This document shows positions 1 to 8,342 of a DNA stretch of 64,000 nucleotides, in pieces; positions within the stretch are counted from its first letter, which is position 1, and each line of letters begins with the position of its first letter. The stretch is from Siccirubricoccus deserti (GTDB lineage Bacteria > Pseudomonadota > Alphaproteobacteria > Acetobacterales > Acetobacteraceae). Where the stretch lies: NCBI RefSeq assembly GCF_014283215.1, contig NZ_JACOMF010000013.1, positions 1-64,000 of the forward strand. Direction: 5' to 3'. Below the pieces are notes generated by a model. That model searched no databases. It saw nothing but the letters and a program-made list of their open reading frames with translations, and was not told where the DNA came from. The translations under genes and the position numbers were made by a program.

Positions 1-754
1 GGGCGATGAGCCCGAGTGGCCCGGCGACGGCAGCCTGGATGGCCGCATTGTGCGCGATCTTGCGGCCGATGTCGCGGACCAGGCGCCCCAACCAGGTGCG
101 GAGGTGTCGGACCTGCCGCTCGGCCTGACGGCGGCGGCCAGCGTGGATCAGCTTGGCGGCCTCGCGCCTCGCCCGCTTCGCCACCCGCAGATAGGACTGG
201 CGCAGCCGGACCCCATGCCGCCGGGCCAGGCGCACCAGGGTCTCGATGCCGCGCTGCAGCAGCTTGCTGTCGGTCGGGTGCGTCACCGCCTTGGGCTGAA
301 CGGTGGTGTCGATGCTCACCCGCCGCAGGTGCTTCTCCTGGACCGCGCCGCCGCGCTGCGCGGCAGCCAGGCTCTCAGCCAGCAGCAGCTCCAGCCGCTC
401 GGGCCCGATGCGCTGGCGCCAGCGCGTCATCGAGGAGCGGTCCAGCGGCAGGGCATGCTGGAAGAACGCCTCGCCGCAGAACAGCTGGACATAGGGGCTG
501 TCGAGATATCGCGCACAGGTGGCTTCGTCGGACAGCCCGTCCATGTGCTTCAGCAGGTGCAGGCCGACCATGAGGCGCGTCGGCAGCCCGGGACGGCCAC
601 CGTCCGTGTAGAGCGGCCCGAACTCGGCCTCGAACCGGCCCCAGTCGATCAGCCCGGCAAGGCGCACCAGCGCATGCCGCGGGTCTACCAAGTTCTCCAG
701 CCGAGCGCGGAAGAGGTCCTCCTGCGGTTCGGCCTTGGGCTGCTTGGGGCGCAT
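1..754 (-). CDS. IS5-family transposase, N-terminal part, cut by window edge
   Basis: The reading frame opens at an ATG (754) behind a GGGAG-type ribosome site and runs without a stop to the first base of the window, giving at least 251 residues. The N-terminal part resembles the DUF772 domain (GRPGLPTRLMVGLHLLKHM, residues about 53-71). It is followed by SIDTTVQPKAV, which fits the first catalytic Asp of the DDE nuclease of IS5/IS1182-type elements. A basic segment with RQSYLRVAKRA comes next. The C-terminal catalytic residues and one terminal inverted repeat lie outside the window, so activity cannot be judged. The preserved frame suggests a young insertion. Confidence 0.85.
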   Translation of the reverse strand, partial: MRPKQPKAEPQEDLFRARLENLVDPRHALVRLAGLIDWGRFEAEFGPLYTDGGRPGLPTRLMVGLHLLKHMDGLSDEATCARYLDSPYVQLFCGEAFFQHALPLDRSSMTRWRQRIGPERLELLLAESLAAAQRGGAVQEKHLRRVSIDTTVQPKAVTHPTDSKLLQRGIETLVRLARRHGVRLRQSYLRVAKRARREAAKLIHAGRRRQAERQVRHLRTWLGRLVRDIGRKIAHNAAIQAAVAGPLGLIA

Positions 755-1127
755 CGGCAGGCTCCCGTCTAGGGCGCCGCCGAGCGAATCACGCTCCCTC
801 CCGGGCCGCAACCAACATGCCAGTTTGCAAGGTTTTCGCCCCCAACCCTGGCCGATCTTGCAAATCCGGATACTTCCCAAGCACCCAAAAACCGCGGAAC
901 GCTGCCCCATTCAGCCAATTTCACGGCCGACTCCGTAGGCTCGGCCGGGGAGGTCTCCGCTCGGCGTTGACCGGGCCGGCCTCCGAGGCGCAACCTGGCA
1001 CCGCCGCCGAGGTAGAGGCTGGGACCAGCCCCGCCGGAACGATCGGCCGCGCGGCTCTCTGGGGGGTGCCCGACACCGCCCGCCCGTGCCGCGCGCCCGC
1101 CCCGGCGCGAGGACAGGAGGGTGTCGC
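755..1127. other. Intergenic stretch, no gene seen
   Basis: This lies between the divergent transposase and methyltransferase genes. The proximal part must contain the right end of the insertion sequence, but I cannot define its terminal repeat without the other end. A strong AGGAGG-like ribosome site for the methyltransferase lies at about 1113-1119. I see no convincing coding frame. Confidence 0.5.
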
Positions 1128-1952
1128 ATGGACGACAACGCGGCCGGCTTCATCGGCAGCATCCCCGAGGAGTACGACCGGGGCCTCGGCCCGATAATCT
1201 TCGCCGATTACGCGGCCGACCTGGCGCGCCGCGTGGCGGCATCCCGACCGTCGCGGGTACTGGAGACGGCGGCGGGTACCGGCATCGTCACGCGGCTCCT
1301 GCGCGACCTCCTGCCCGCCGACGCGCACCTGACCGCGACCGACCTCAACTCGCCGATGCTCGCGGTGGCGCGGGGCAAGTTCCGGCCCGACGAGCTGGTC
1401 GAGTTCCGCCCCGCCGACGCCACCGCGCTGCCCTTCCCGGACGGCGCCTTCGACGCGGTAGCATGCCAGTTCGGGGTGATGTTCTTCCCCGACAAGGCGG
1501 CCTCCTTCCGTGAGGCGCGCCGCGTGCTGGCCCCGGGTGGGCGGTACCTGTTCAGCGTCTGGGACGCGCACGCGCACAATCCCTTCGGGCGAATCGTGCA
1601 CGAGGTGGCGGGCTCCTTCTTCCCCTCCGACCCGCCGGGCTTCCATGCGGTGCCGTTCAGCTACCATCGCATCGACCCGGTAAAGGAGGCACTGGAGGGG
1701 ACGGGCTTCGGCGGGATCAGGGTGGACGTCGTACGGCTGGAGAAGGAGATCCCGAGCACCGCGGCCTTCGCGCGCGGGCTCGTCCTCGGCAACCCGCTGG
1801 TCGAGCAGATCAGGGCGCGCGGCGGCGACCCGGATCGCGTGGTCGAGGCGGTGGTCGAGGCGCTGCGGCGGGAATTCGGACCCGACCCGGGGCGGATGCT
1901 GCTCCAGGCGATCGTCTTCGAAGCCGGGCGCGGCCCAGGGGCCGGAGGCTGA
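1128..1952 (+). CDS. Class I SAM-dependent methyltransferase
   Basis: 274 residues, close to the usual length of UbiE/Methyltransf_11-like enzymes. The SAM-binding motif I is VLETAAGTGIVTR (about residues 45-57). It is followed by an acidic strand end (LTATDLNSPML), motif II around DATALPFPDGAFDAV, and the post-motif VLAPGGRYLFSVWD. The start is ATG 1128, seven bases after AGGAGG; an upstream in-frame ATG at 1086 lacks a ribosome site. The substrate is unknown. The gene sits alone between insertion-sequence remnants, so it may be accessory cargo. It probably acts in the cytoplasm, as no signal or membrane segment is seen. Confidence 0.85.
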   Translation: MDDNAAGFIGSIPEEYDRGLGPIIFADYAADLARRVAASRPSRVLETAAGTGIVTRLLRDLLPADAHLTATDLNSPMLAVARGKFRPDELVEFRPADATALPFPDGAFDAVACQFGVMFFPDKAASFREARRVLAPGGRYLFSVWDAHAHNPFGRIVHEVAGSFFPSDPPGFHAVPFSYHRIDPVKEALEGTGFGGIRVDVVRLEKEIPSTAAFARGLVLGNPLVEQIRARGGDPDRVVEAVVEALRREFGPDPGRMLLQAIVFEAGRGPGAGG

Positions 1953-1989
1953 CGCGGAGCGAACTCCCGGCTCGCCGGCGGCGCTCGCT

Positions 1990-2182
1990 CATCGGCTCTG
2001 AGCCAGTCCATTGTCGCCGCCATGCAGAGCACGCCGAGGAAGGGGCGGGCGGTCTTTTCGTAGCGGGTCGCGACGGCGCGCCATTCCTTCAGCCGTGCCC
2101 AGAGGGTCTCGACGAGGCGGCGGTTGGCGTAGATCCAATCCGGGCTGACGACCAGCGGATCGGTGCGCTTGAGCCTCACCAT
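1990..2182 (-). pseudogene. C-terminal remnant of an IS5-family transposase
   Basis: The minus strand encodes about 63 residues typical of the end of small IS5-group transposases (YANRRLVETLWARLKEW, then TARPFLGVLCMAATMDWLRA). The normal stop after DWLR is missing, and the frame runs on antisense into the methyltransferase gene. No DDE core precedes it. It is therefore a decayed fragment, with edges uncertain by tens of bases. It is head to head with the N-terminal remnant that starts at 2192. Confidence 0.75.
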
Positions 2183-2191
2183 GTTGGGCCG

Positions 2192-2710
2192 ATGTCGCGC
2201 ACCAGCCTACGCAGCACTGCCAACCTGCCTCCGCCTTTTGACCGCCGTGTGCCCCGCCCCAGCCGTGGTGACGGCTGGAACGCGCTGGCCGACATCGAGG
2301 TCTTCGTCTACGCAATCGAGGCTGAGTTGGAGGCCATGGATCGCAAGCGGACCGGCGTGCACCGCCGCGGCCGCAAGCCGGACCTCACGCTGCGCCGGCG
2401 GCTGATCGGGCTGATTTGGACCCTGACCTTCGGCGGCCTGAAGTGGCGCGTCGCCGGCTGGCTCTCGGGTGTTCCATTCACCACCCTGCACAGCACTTTC
2501 GCGCGCTGGACCCGCCTGGGGCTGTGGCGCCGGCTGGGCCAAGATCTCGCGCTCGACGGGCGGCTGGCCTGCGGCGACGAGGTGCTGCCCTCGGCGGTGG
2601 TGGCCGACAGCCGCTCCCTGCGGTCAACGCCTCCTGCACACCAAAGGCCAAAATCAGGCCTGTTTCGCAGGGGTCTCCAGAGGAAAACCACCGGTTGTGC
2701 GTCAGCGTGA
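2192..2710 (+). pseudogene. N-terminal remnant of an IS5-family transposase
   Basis: The frame starts at ATG 2192 and encodes a recognisable IS5 N-terminal half: RRRLIGLIWTLTFGGLKWR, GVPFTTLHSTFARWTRLGLW, then VVADSRSLRSTP, which holds the first catalytic Asp of the DDE domain. After about residue 146 the sequence no longer resembles a transposase and the frame ends 26 residues later. The other catalytic residues are absent, so it cannot be functional. Its group differs from the element at 1-754. Confidence 0.8.
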
Positions 2711-2852
2711 GCGTGAGCAGACCTGTTGTGTCTCGTTAGCAATGCTTGATGCCGCGGATGTGGTCCCAGGGGCTTGCCATACCTATGTCAAATGCCCGCC
2801 ATGATCCGGCGGGACAATGCAGACAGTTGAGACTTTGCCTGGGAGCACGGCT

Positions 2853-3146
2853 ATGCGGATGTTGAAGGCAGCATTTGCTCTGGGCGGCGCGCTGGGCCTG
2901 GTGCTTGCGGCCGCTCCCGCCAAGGCGCACTGGGATCGTTGGGGGTGGGGGCCACCGGTCTACGGTTATGCCCCGCCGCCACCCCCGGCCTACTATGTAC
3001 CGCCTCCGCGGGTAATCTATGGCCCACCACCTTTGGTGTACGTGCCGCCGCCTGTGGTCTACGCCCCGCCGCCGGCGTTCTATCCGCCGCCACTGCCCCC
3101 GCCTGTCTACAGGCCGGGCTTCAGCATCGGCTTCAGCTTCCGCTGA
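2853..3146 (+). CDS. Small secreted Pro/Tyr/Val-rich protein
   Basis: 97 residues. Residues 1-25 form a signal peptide (basic start, Leu/Ala/Gly core, cleavage near APAKA-HWD). The mature part is low complexity: blocks of YAPPPPPAYYVPPP, VYVPPPVVYAPPP and PPPLPPPVYRP ending in a short SIGFSFR tail. Similar small periplasmic proline/tyrosine-rich proteins are common in alphaproteobacteria and mostly unstudied. The ATG at 2853 fits the signal peptide and has GGGAG upstream; an in-frame ATG at 2817 does not. A role at the envelope is inferred from export alone. Confidence 0.7.
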   Translation: MRMLKAAFALGGALGLVLAAAPAKAHWDRWGWGPPVYGYAPPPPPAYYVPPPRVIYGPPPLVYVPPPVVYAPPPAFYPPPLPPPVYRPGFSIGFSFR

Positions 3147-3600
3147 GGCGCTCGAAGTGGCCAAGTGCTACCGCATACCACCGGGTCTAACGGGCAACTC
3201 CCGAAAGGGCAGATTGCGAGCAATGTGGGGCTGAATGCGGGGTGGATGATTATGCTGCGCCAGAAGCAGGTATTTCTGTGCATGTTGGGCTGACATCCCC
3301 TCCGCCAGTTCCCATGCGACCCGTGCTCTCCGCCTGACCGAGCGGCACGTTGATCGGCAGATTTCCCAGGGTTTTCGGGGCTGACCTGTTGACTGGCTTG
3401 GCGCGAAGACGCTCAAGAGGCGCTCTCCGGAGGCCCATTCTCTCCGAACCTGTTGACCCGTCTGATTCAGGGCGCCCGAAAACTTTGAGGTTTAACAAGA
3501 ACTTGCGGCAGGTCGAGCAGAGGGCAGTTCGTGTTTCCACTCGGCATCCGAGTAATCAGGATGACCAACTCCGCGCCTCACGCTAACGGCAAGGCCGCGA
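3147..3600. other. Intergenic stretch, no gene seen
   Basis: There are several short frames on both strands, but none has a ribosome site, motif or credible composition. The base composition is less GC-rich than its surroundings, consistent with old non-coding or transferred DNA between the small secreted protein gene and a pseudogene. Confidence 0.4.
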
Positions 3601-4453
3601 TCAGTGCAAGGGTCGGTCTGCTCCAAGCCCGTCTGCCATGTCCGCGGGCCCCGATAAATCAAGTTCGCCCGTCACTACCAGGATCCAGCCCTCCACATGG
3701 CCCACAGCCAATTCAGGCGCGGACAGCTTGGGCTGAAGGAACCCGCCGCGGGTCCCGTTGCGGTCTGCCATCGCAAGCCAAACAGCGATGCTGAAGGAGT
3801 CATGCTGAATCGCCGGTCCGCTCTGCCCGAGCGAAGCCGCAGCTCCAGAGGACGGGATAGACTTCGGTGATCGCAGACCTGCCGGGCGGGAGCTGCCACC
3901 CGTCGAACGGCCAGAAATGCACGCGCCACCCGAGGTGCTGGCGCAGAAAGCGGAGCCATGGGATGCTGGGATGCGTGGATTTGGCCACCGAGCCCTGCAC
4001 GTCGAAATGGAGCACGGACTTTGCGCTGCCGGCCCGCAACTCCGTCATTCGCCGCCATCGCGCACCCCCATCCGCGCGGCGCCGTTTCCAGCGCCGCCAT
4101 CGCGGACGAAATTGATATAGGTGTGATCCTCATCGGTCAGCCAGTGCCGCTGGAAGTCGTCGAGGAAGCTCGGCCAGTTCAGCGGGAGGCCGTGCGCCTC
4201 GAAGTAGCGCATCGGGAAGGAGAAACCGTGGCCGATGCCGACCAGCGTCGGCACATCCTCGGCCAGGCGCTCAACGAGCCATTCCGCAATGCCGCGCCGG
4301 GTCCAGTATTTGCGGGGGGGGGCTCGGCGCCGGTAGGACTTCCACCGGCGCGGCGTTGCCTCGGCCAGATAGACGGCGCAGCCCCTTCAGGCTGGAGGTC
4401 GGGATCTCGGCACCGGAGTAGTCGATGCCGATGGTTCGCCGGAAAGCACACAT
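3601..4453 (-). pseudogene. Conserved hypothetical protein gene broken by three frameshifts
   Basis: On the minus strand, four pieces in changing frames read as one protein. The start is at ATG 4453 (RRTIGIDYSGAEIPTSSLKG). The frame shifts within a run of nine C (plus-strand G run 4314-4322) and continues as RKYWTRRGIAEWLVERLAED and DDFQRHWLTDEDHTY. It shifts again near 4050 (RWRRMTELRAGSAKSV, then FHFDVQG-like text, PWLRFLRQHLG and VHFWPFDGW). It shifts once more near 3810 (QHDSFSIAVWLAMADRNG) and ends at 3601. The GIDYSGA opening and late DxxD-type text resemble RNase-H-fold hypothetical proteins such as DUF429. That family link is tentative; the broken state is plain. Confidence 0.75.
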
Positions 4454-4539
4454 GCTCTGGTCGTGCCGATCACGCTGACCTAGCGCCGCCGGCCTTCCTC
4501 CTCTGTAGTCGGGCGGTCCGGGATCGCAGATGAAGCTCG

Positions 4540-4760
4540 TTATGGTTCGTCTTTAATTCGTTCCACGGCCTCTTCAATCGCAAACAACGGCACCAGGAAC
4601 CATTCGCGTGGGATCACCGATGCGCCGGACAGCCTGTGGGGCGTGACCTGGAGGGCGCCCAACATGGCTGCCAGCCATGCCCGGCTGGAGGCGACGGGGG
4701 TGCCGGTCTCTCCCTGCGGGTAGGGCGCAAGCCGGGCACTCGGCTCTTCACCATCCGTGA
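4540..4760 (-). pseudogene. Unrecognised gene remnant, C-terminal part
   Basis: The last roughly 60 codons of a 123-codon minus-strand frame look like real protein: GETGTPVASSRAWLAAMLGA, then VIPREWFLVPLFAIEEAVER. The first part of that frame merely translates the dispersed repeat R1 (4797-4910), so no native N-terminus remains. The REWFxVPLxxIxEAVxRI pattern recalls GIY-YIG/T5orf172-type proteins, but this is a weak resemblance. I take it as the 3' end of a gene truncated where the repeat inserted. Confidence 0.45.
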
Positions 4761-4796
4761 CGATGCAGCCGGAGTGCCTACTGCCTTCATCGGGGC

Positions 4797-4910
4797 TTAA
4801 AGCTCCTTGCGGAACCGCTTCGCGGTTTTGCCGGGGAGGGGGGGCGATAATCCCTCCCGATCGGTGCTGCGGCTCGCCTTCCACGGCGCAGCCACGGAAG
4901 GACACCAGCA
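4797..4910 (-). repeat. Dispersed repeat R1, copy 1
   Basis: Read on the minus strand, this segment aligns along about 110 bases with plus-strand 15405-15520. Shared blocks include TGTCC-TCC--GGCT--GCC, CCGATCGGGAGGGAT-ATCG, GCGAAGCGG and a final AAGCC. The two are clearly related but diverged. It lies directly next to repeat R2 (4934-5041). Confidence 0.65.
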
Positions 4911-4933
4911 ACTGCCCGGATCTGGTAGGCCCT

Positions 4934-5041
4934 GATCAAGCAAACTCCGATCAGGTGGAACCGCCAGACCGGAGTAATCCGCTCGTCCAAACAGAAGGCT
5001 GGGGTGGCTTCCATGAGCAAAGGCGAATGAAAGCCGCTGCG
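4934..5041 (-). repeat. Dispersed repeat R2, copy 1
   Basis: Read on the minus strand, this segment aligns over about 105 bases with plus-strand 47346-47450. Shared blocks include TTCGCC-T-GCTC--GGAA, GCCTT-TGTT-GG-CGAGC and the exact 17-mer CCTGATCGGAGTTTGCT. It starts about 30 bases after the aldolase stop codon. Confidence 0.65.
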
Positions 5042-5073
5042 GCAAGGGGCCAATTCTCGCCTGCCGCCGAGTG

Positions 5074-6021
5074 TCAGACCGGCATCGCGCGGCGCTGATG
5101 CAGCCGCCCAGCGCGTGCGGTGTCCTCCCGTCCGCCGGCGATCACGCGCACGCCTTCGTCGATGCGGGCAGCGACATTCTCCGGCGTACAGGATTCCAGG
5201 AAGGCGACTCTGTTCTTCCGGCAGGCGGCGAGGACGCGGTCGCGTGCCTCCTGCATCTCCGGCGGATAGGGGGAAAGTGACAGGCGGGTGCGGCCGAGGA
5301 GCGAAAGCCCGAGGTCGCCCGGCCCCATTTCCGCGAAGCCGATCCCAGGTACCGCCAGGATCTCCTCGCAGCGCGCCACGCCCTCCGGGCTTTCGATCTT
5401 CACCCCGAGCAGCAACTCGCCTTCGGGGTTGAGCGGCCAGGGCTCGCAGCGGCGAAAATATGCCTCCTCGTCGATGCCCCAGACCGGCGCGGCCGAACGC
5501 TCCGAGCCACGCCCGCGGGTGCCGGGGCCGAGCAGCCCCCGCGCCGGCCTGGCGGGCGCTGCTCCGCGCATCCGCGCGATGGTTGAGGGCAGCGACGGAT
5601 CCATCCCGAGCGTGTGGTGCGGGTAGCGGCAGGACTCGACGAAGGCGCGCACCGCATCGGCGGCCTCGGCCTGGCACAGCAGCACGCCATGAACGCCGCG
5701 GCCGAGGATCTGGCGGAACTGCCAGGCGTTGTGGCGGAGGTGCGCTTCATCGATGCCATTCACCGGCGCTTCGACGATCACGGCCGGCGTGCGGTGGCCG
5801 GACCGGGTCGGCCCGCCATCGGCCAGGCCGCGCATGTACGAGGCCAAGCCGGCCATGTCGAAGGCGCCATGCTCCATGCCGATGTTGATGTAGTCCGCCC
5901 AGCTCCGCGCATCCTCGCGCCCCTGTGCATCGTCCAGGATGTGGCCGGTATGATGGCCGGTGTAGTAAATTGCCTGGTCCTGACTCAGCAATTCGATCGC
6001 CCTGTTGATCCGGCTTGCCAT
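5074..6021 (-). CDS. HpcH/HpaI aldolase/citrate lyase family protein
   Basis: 315 residues, somewhat longer than the 250-270 of typical HpcH/HpaI class II pyruvate aldolases. Family marks are GVHGVLLCQAEAADAVRAF (about 110-128), the ELLLGVKIES strand with the metal-binding Glu, and MGPGDLGLSLLG, which matches the conserved GxxDL metal site. It is expected to cleave or form 2-keto-3-deoxy or 4-hydroxy-2-oxo acids with a divalent metal in the cytoplasm. The ATG at 6021 has GGGAGGAG eight bases upstream. The gene stands alone, divergent from the nitroreductase-like gene, with repeats R2 and R1 just beyond its stop. The true substrate is unknown. Confidence 0.8.
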   Translation of the reverse strand: MASRINRAIELLSQDQAIYYTGHHTGHILDDAQGREDARSWADYINIGMEHGAFDMAGLASYMRGLADGGPTRSGHRTPAVIVEAPVNGIDEAHLRHNAWQFRQILGRGVHGVLLCQAEAADAVRAFVESCRYPHHTLGMDPSLPSTIARMRGAAPARPARGLLGPGTRGRGSERSAAPVWGIDEEAYFRRCEPWPLNPEGELLLGVKIESPEGVARCEEILAVPGIGFAEMGPGDLGLSLLGRTRLSLSPYPPEMQEARDRVLAACRKNRVAFLESCTPENVAARIDEGVRVIAGGREDTARAGRLHQRRAMPV

Positions 6022-6156
6022 GGATTCTCCTCCCGCACCGGGTGTCCGCGGCACATCATTCGCCCGAACGGGACCGGGCCGTGCTCGCGTGGCACAGCCC
6101 ACCATACCCGGCCTGTTTCGTGATATGCTTTCATTGGCTGAATGGGAGACGCAACG

Positions 6157-6618
6157 ATGACCGAGGCAAAGCTCGCTCCGAACCTTCCAGAATGGATGGT
6201 GGAGCACGCGAACCGCTACCTCTCCAGCGGCGGCACGGACGGCCATATGTACAAGATAAGCCAGCCAGACCGGCCGGAGATGACGGTGCCGTCGCTGCTG
6301 TTGACGACGACCGGCCGGAAGTCCGGAGAGAAGTTCATATTCCCGCTGTTCTACGGCAAGGACGGGGACAGCTACATCATCGTCGCGTCGAAGGGTGGTG
6401 CGCCTGAGCACCCGGGCTGGTACCGGAACATCCTTGCCAACGCCGATGTCGAGGTTCAGGTCGGCACCTTGAAGACGAAGGCGCGGGCCAGGACCGCAAC
6501 CGGCGCGGAGCGCGCCCGGCTCTGGGAAAAGGCGCTGGAATTCTGGCCCCCCTACGCCGACTACCAGCGCAAGACCGAACGCGAGATCCCGGTGGTCGTG
6601 CTCGATCCCGTGCGATAG
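6157..6618 (+). CDS. Deazaflavin-dependent nitroreductase (DDN) family protein
   Basis: 153 residues, the usual size of this split-barrel flavin or F420-binding family. Diagnostic text is LLLTTTGRKSGEKFIFPLFY (a TxGRKSG-type motif), then YIIVASKGGAPEHPGWYRNI and ANADVEVQVG. The central GG-xxHPxWYxNL pattern is the family signature. In actinobacteria these proteins use F420; in proteobacteria the cofactor is usually unproven. The start at 6157 has GGGAG ten bases upstream; an ATG at 6142 is also possible. It is divergent from the aldolase gene, with repeat R3 beginning at its stop codon. Confidence 0.85.
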   Translation: MTEAKLAPNLPEWMVEHANRYLSSGGTDGHMYKISQPDRPEMTVPSLLLTTTGRKSGEKFIFPLFYGKDGDSYIIVASKGGAPEHPGWYRNILANADVEVQVGTLKTKARARTATGAERARLWEKALEFWPPYADYQRKTEREIPVVVLDPVR

Positions 6619-6710
6619 AGCGGATCGCGAAGAGGCGCGATCGCCTTGGAGTGTGAATCCTCTCTACAAACAACCGGCTGCAGCGGGGCATGGCCGCAAT
6701 CGGCCGTGCC
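6617..6710 (+). repeat. Dispersed repeat R3, copy A
   Basis: It starts with AGAGCGGATCGCG and continues through a GTGAATCC-CTCT-CAAACAACCGGCTGCAGCGG block shared with the R3 copies at 52762, 56757 and 59147. It begins right at the nitroreductase stop codon. Confidence 0.65.
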
Positions 6711-6818
6711 TCTTGCAATGCTGTCCGGCTCCTGGTCACTGGCCGGATGGCGCAGCACGACCTGCAAATGCAGAATGGCGGCGGTGCTATCTGTCGTGCC
6801 GCCGTGGCGCAATGAGGG

Positions 6819-7814
6819 TCAGTCCACCGTCACATTGGCCTTCCGGATGACCTCGGCCCAGCGCGTGATCTCGCGATCAATATAGGCCTGGAACTGCGCT
6901 GGCGTGTCGCCGACGGGCTCGGCGCCCTGTTCCTCGATCTTCGCGCGCACCGCGGGATCACGTACGATCGCCTGGATCTCGGTTGCCAGCTGCTCGATCA
7001 CCAGAGGCGGCATGCTGGCCGGCGCCTGGATACCGAACCAAGCCACCGCATCCACGGTCGGGAACCCTGCCTCCCGTGTCGTTGGCACGTCCGGCAGGGC
7101 TGGACTCCGCCGTTCACTGGTCACCGCCAGCGCGCGAAGCCGGCCATCGCGGATATGGCCGAGCGAGGACGGTAGATTATCGACGGCGATGTCGACCCGG
7201 CCGGCTATCACATCGATCAGCATGGGGCCGGAGCCGCGGAACGGCACATGGATCATGTCGATGCCGGTCGCCTGCCTCAGCAACTCGCCCGTCAGGTGCA
7301 GGCTGCTGCCATTGCCTGAACTGCCGATGGTCAAGCCGTCCCGCCGGCGCCTGGCCAATGCCACCACCTCCTGCAAGGTCTTCGCCTCGAGCCGCGGCGT
7401 CGAGATGAAGACGTTCGGCACCACCGCCATGTTCGAGACCGCCACCAGATCCGTTGCCTTGTAAGGCATGGTGCTGCGGTAGAGCCCGTAGTTGATGGCG
7501 GCAGTCCCGATCGTGGTCATGAGGATGGTGTGGCCGTCGGTCGACTTGGCCACGACATCGGCGCCAATGTTGCCGCCCGCGCCCCCCCGATTCTCGACCA
7601 CCACAGGCTGGCCGAGCCTTGCGCCCAGCGGATCGGCCAGGATGCGGGCCAGGAGGTCGGTCGTGCCGCCCGCCGGAAAAGGCACGATGAAGCGCACCGG
7701 CCGGCTCGGCCAGGCCGCGGCACCCTGGGCGAGCGCAACGCCACTTCCTGTTGCGGCGGCGGCCCCCAGGGCAACGGCACCCAGCAAGGCATGGCGGCGT
7801 GACAGGGCATCCAT
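6819..7814 (-). CDS. Bug-family (TctC-like) tricarboxylate-transporter binding protein
   Basis: 331 residues, standard for the Bug family. The signal peptide covers residues 1-30 (SRRHALLGAVALGAAAATG, with an Arg pair that could suit Tat export). The mature part opens with WPSRPVRFIVPFPAGGTTD, followed by LGQPVVVENRGGAGGNIGAD, the family's two ligand-loop hallmarks. MIHVPFRGSGPML and a C-terminal WAEVIRKANV-D also fit. It should bind a carboxylate-type solute in the periplasm. No TctA or TctB membrane gene lies nearby, so it is an orphan receptor. The ligand cannot be told from sequence. Confidence 0.9.
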   Translation of the reverse strand: MDALSRRHALLGAVALGAAAATGSGVALAQGAAAWPSRPVRFIVPFPAGGTTDLLARILADPLGARLGQPVVVENRGGAGGNIGADVVAKSTDGHTILMTTIGTAAINYGLYRSTMPYKATDLVAVSNMAVVPNVFISTPRLEAKTLQEVVALARRRRDGLTIGSSGNGSSLHLTGELLRQATGIDMIHVPFRGSGPMLIDVIAGRVDIAVDNLPSSLGHIRDGRLRALAVTSERRSPALPDVPTTREAGFPTVDAVAWFGIQAPASMPPLVIEQLATEIQAIVRDPAVRAKIEEQGAEPVGDTPAQFQAYIDREITRWAEVIRKANVTVD

Positions 7815-8342
7815 GGCGTGTTCCCGCTTCCGATAGACCGCCGACGCTGCCGCTGATGAACGGATGCTCGGCCAGGGTCGAGCGGTTGAGGGCGCAGGAA
7901 GTTCCAGCTACGGCGCTGGCAAGCGGGCCGTCCAGCCGTCATGGCCGGGATCGGTGCTGCACCTGTCGCACCGTTGGCATGACCACCAGGCCTGATCCGT
8001 TCCGCAAGCCCGGTGAATTGCCAGGCCAGGGCGAGGCGCAACGCTTTTGGCGGAACCGTTCAATGCTCGCTTCTGCACGGTGGCTGCCTTCAGCGGCAGC
8101 TGGCGGCGACCGTGGAGTTGCCCGTGGAGACGCCGTGGCCTCGCCGGATGGCGGAGCGGGTCGGCCACGGCCATGTCGTGTCGGTGACCCCGGCGTTATC
8201 GCGGCTTAGGGCCCAGCGGGCCGGGTGGACGCCCGCAGCGCGAGCGTCGACCCGGTGGCGGGGGCAGGGGGCCTCATCCGCATCTTGGCGGCAGTCGCAG
8301 TCCGGGCGGGACGAGCACGGAGGGGTGCCTGGGCAGCCGAGC
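7815..8342. other. 528-base intergenic stretch, no convincing gene
   Basis: It lies between the Bug gene (minus) and the 3' end of the GH1-like gene (minus). Several overlapping frames of 80-190 codons exist, but they lack ribosome sites and family motifs, and their composition matches shadow frames. It might hold an eroded gene; I cannot identify one. Confidence 0.4.

Noticed and set aside
50-772. Plus-strand 240-codon frame at the left edge
   Set aside because: The minus strand encodes a clear IS5-type transposase across the same bases, running off the window.
3250-3540. Minus-strand 96-codon frame in the 3.2-3.5 kb gap
   Set aside because: No ribosome site, domain or credible composition; not supported as a gene.
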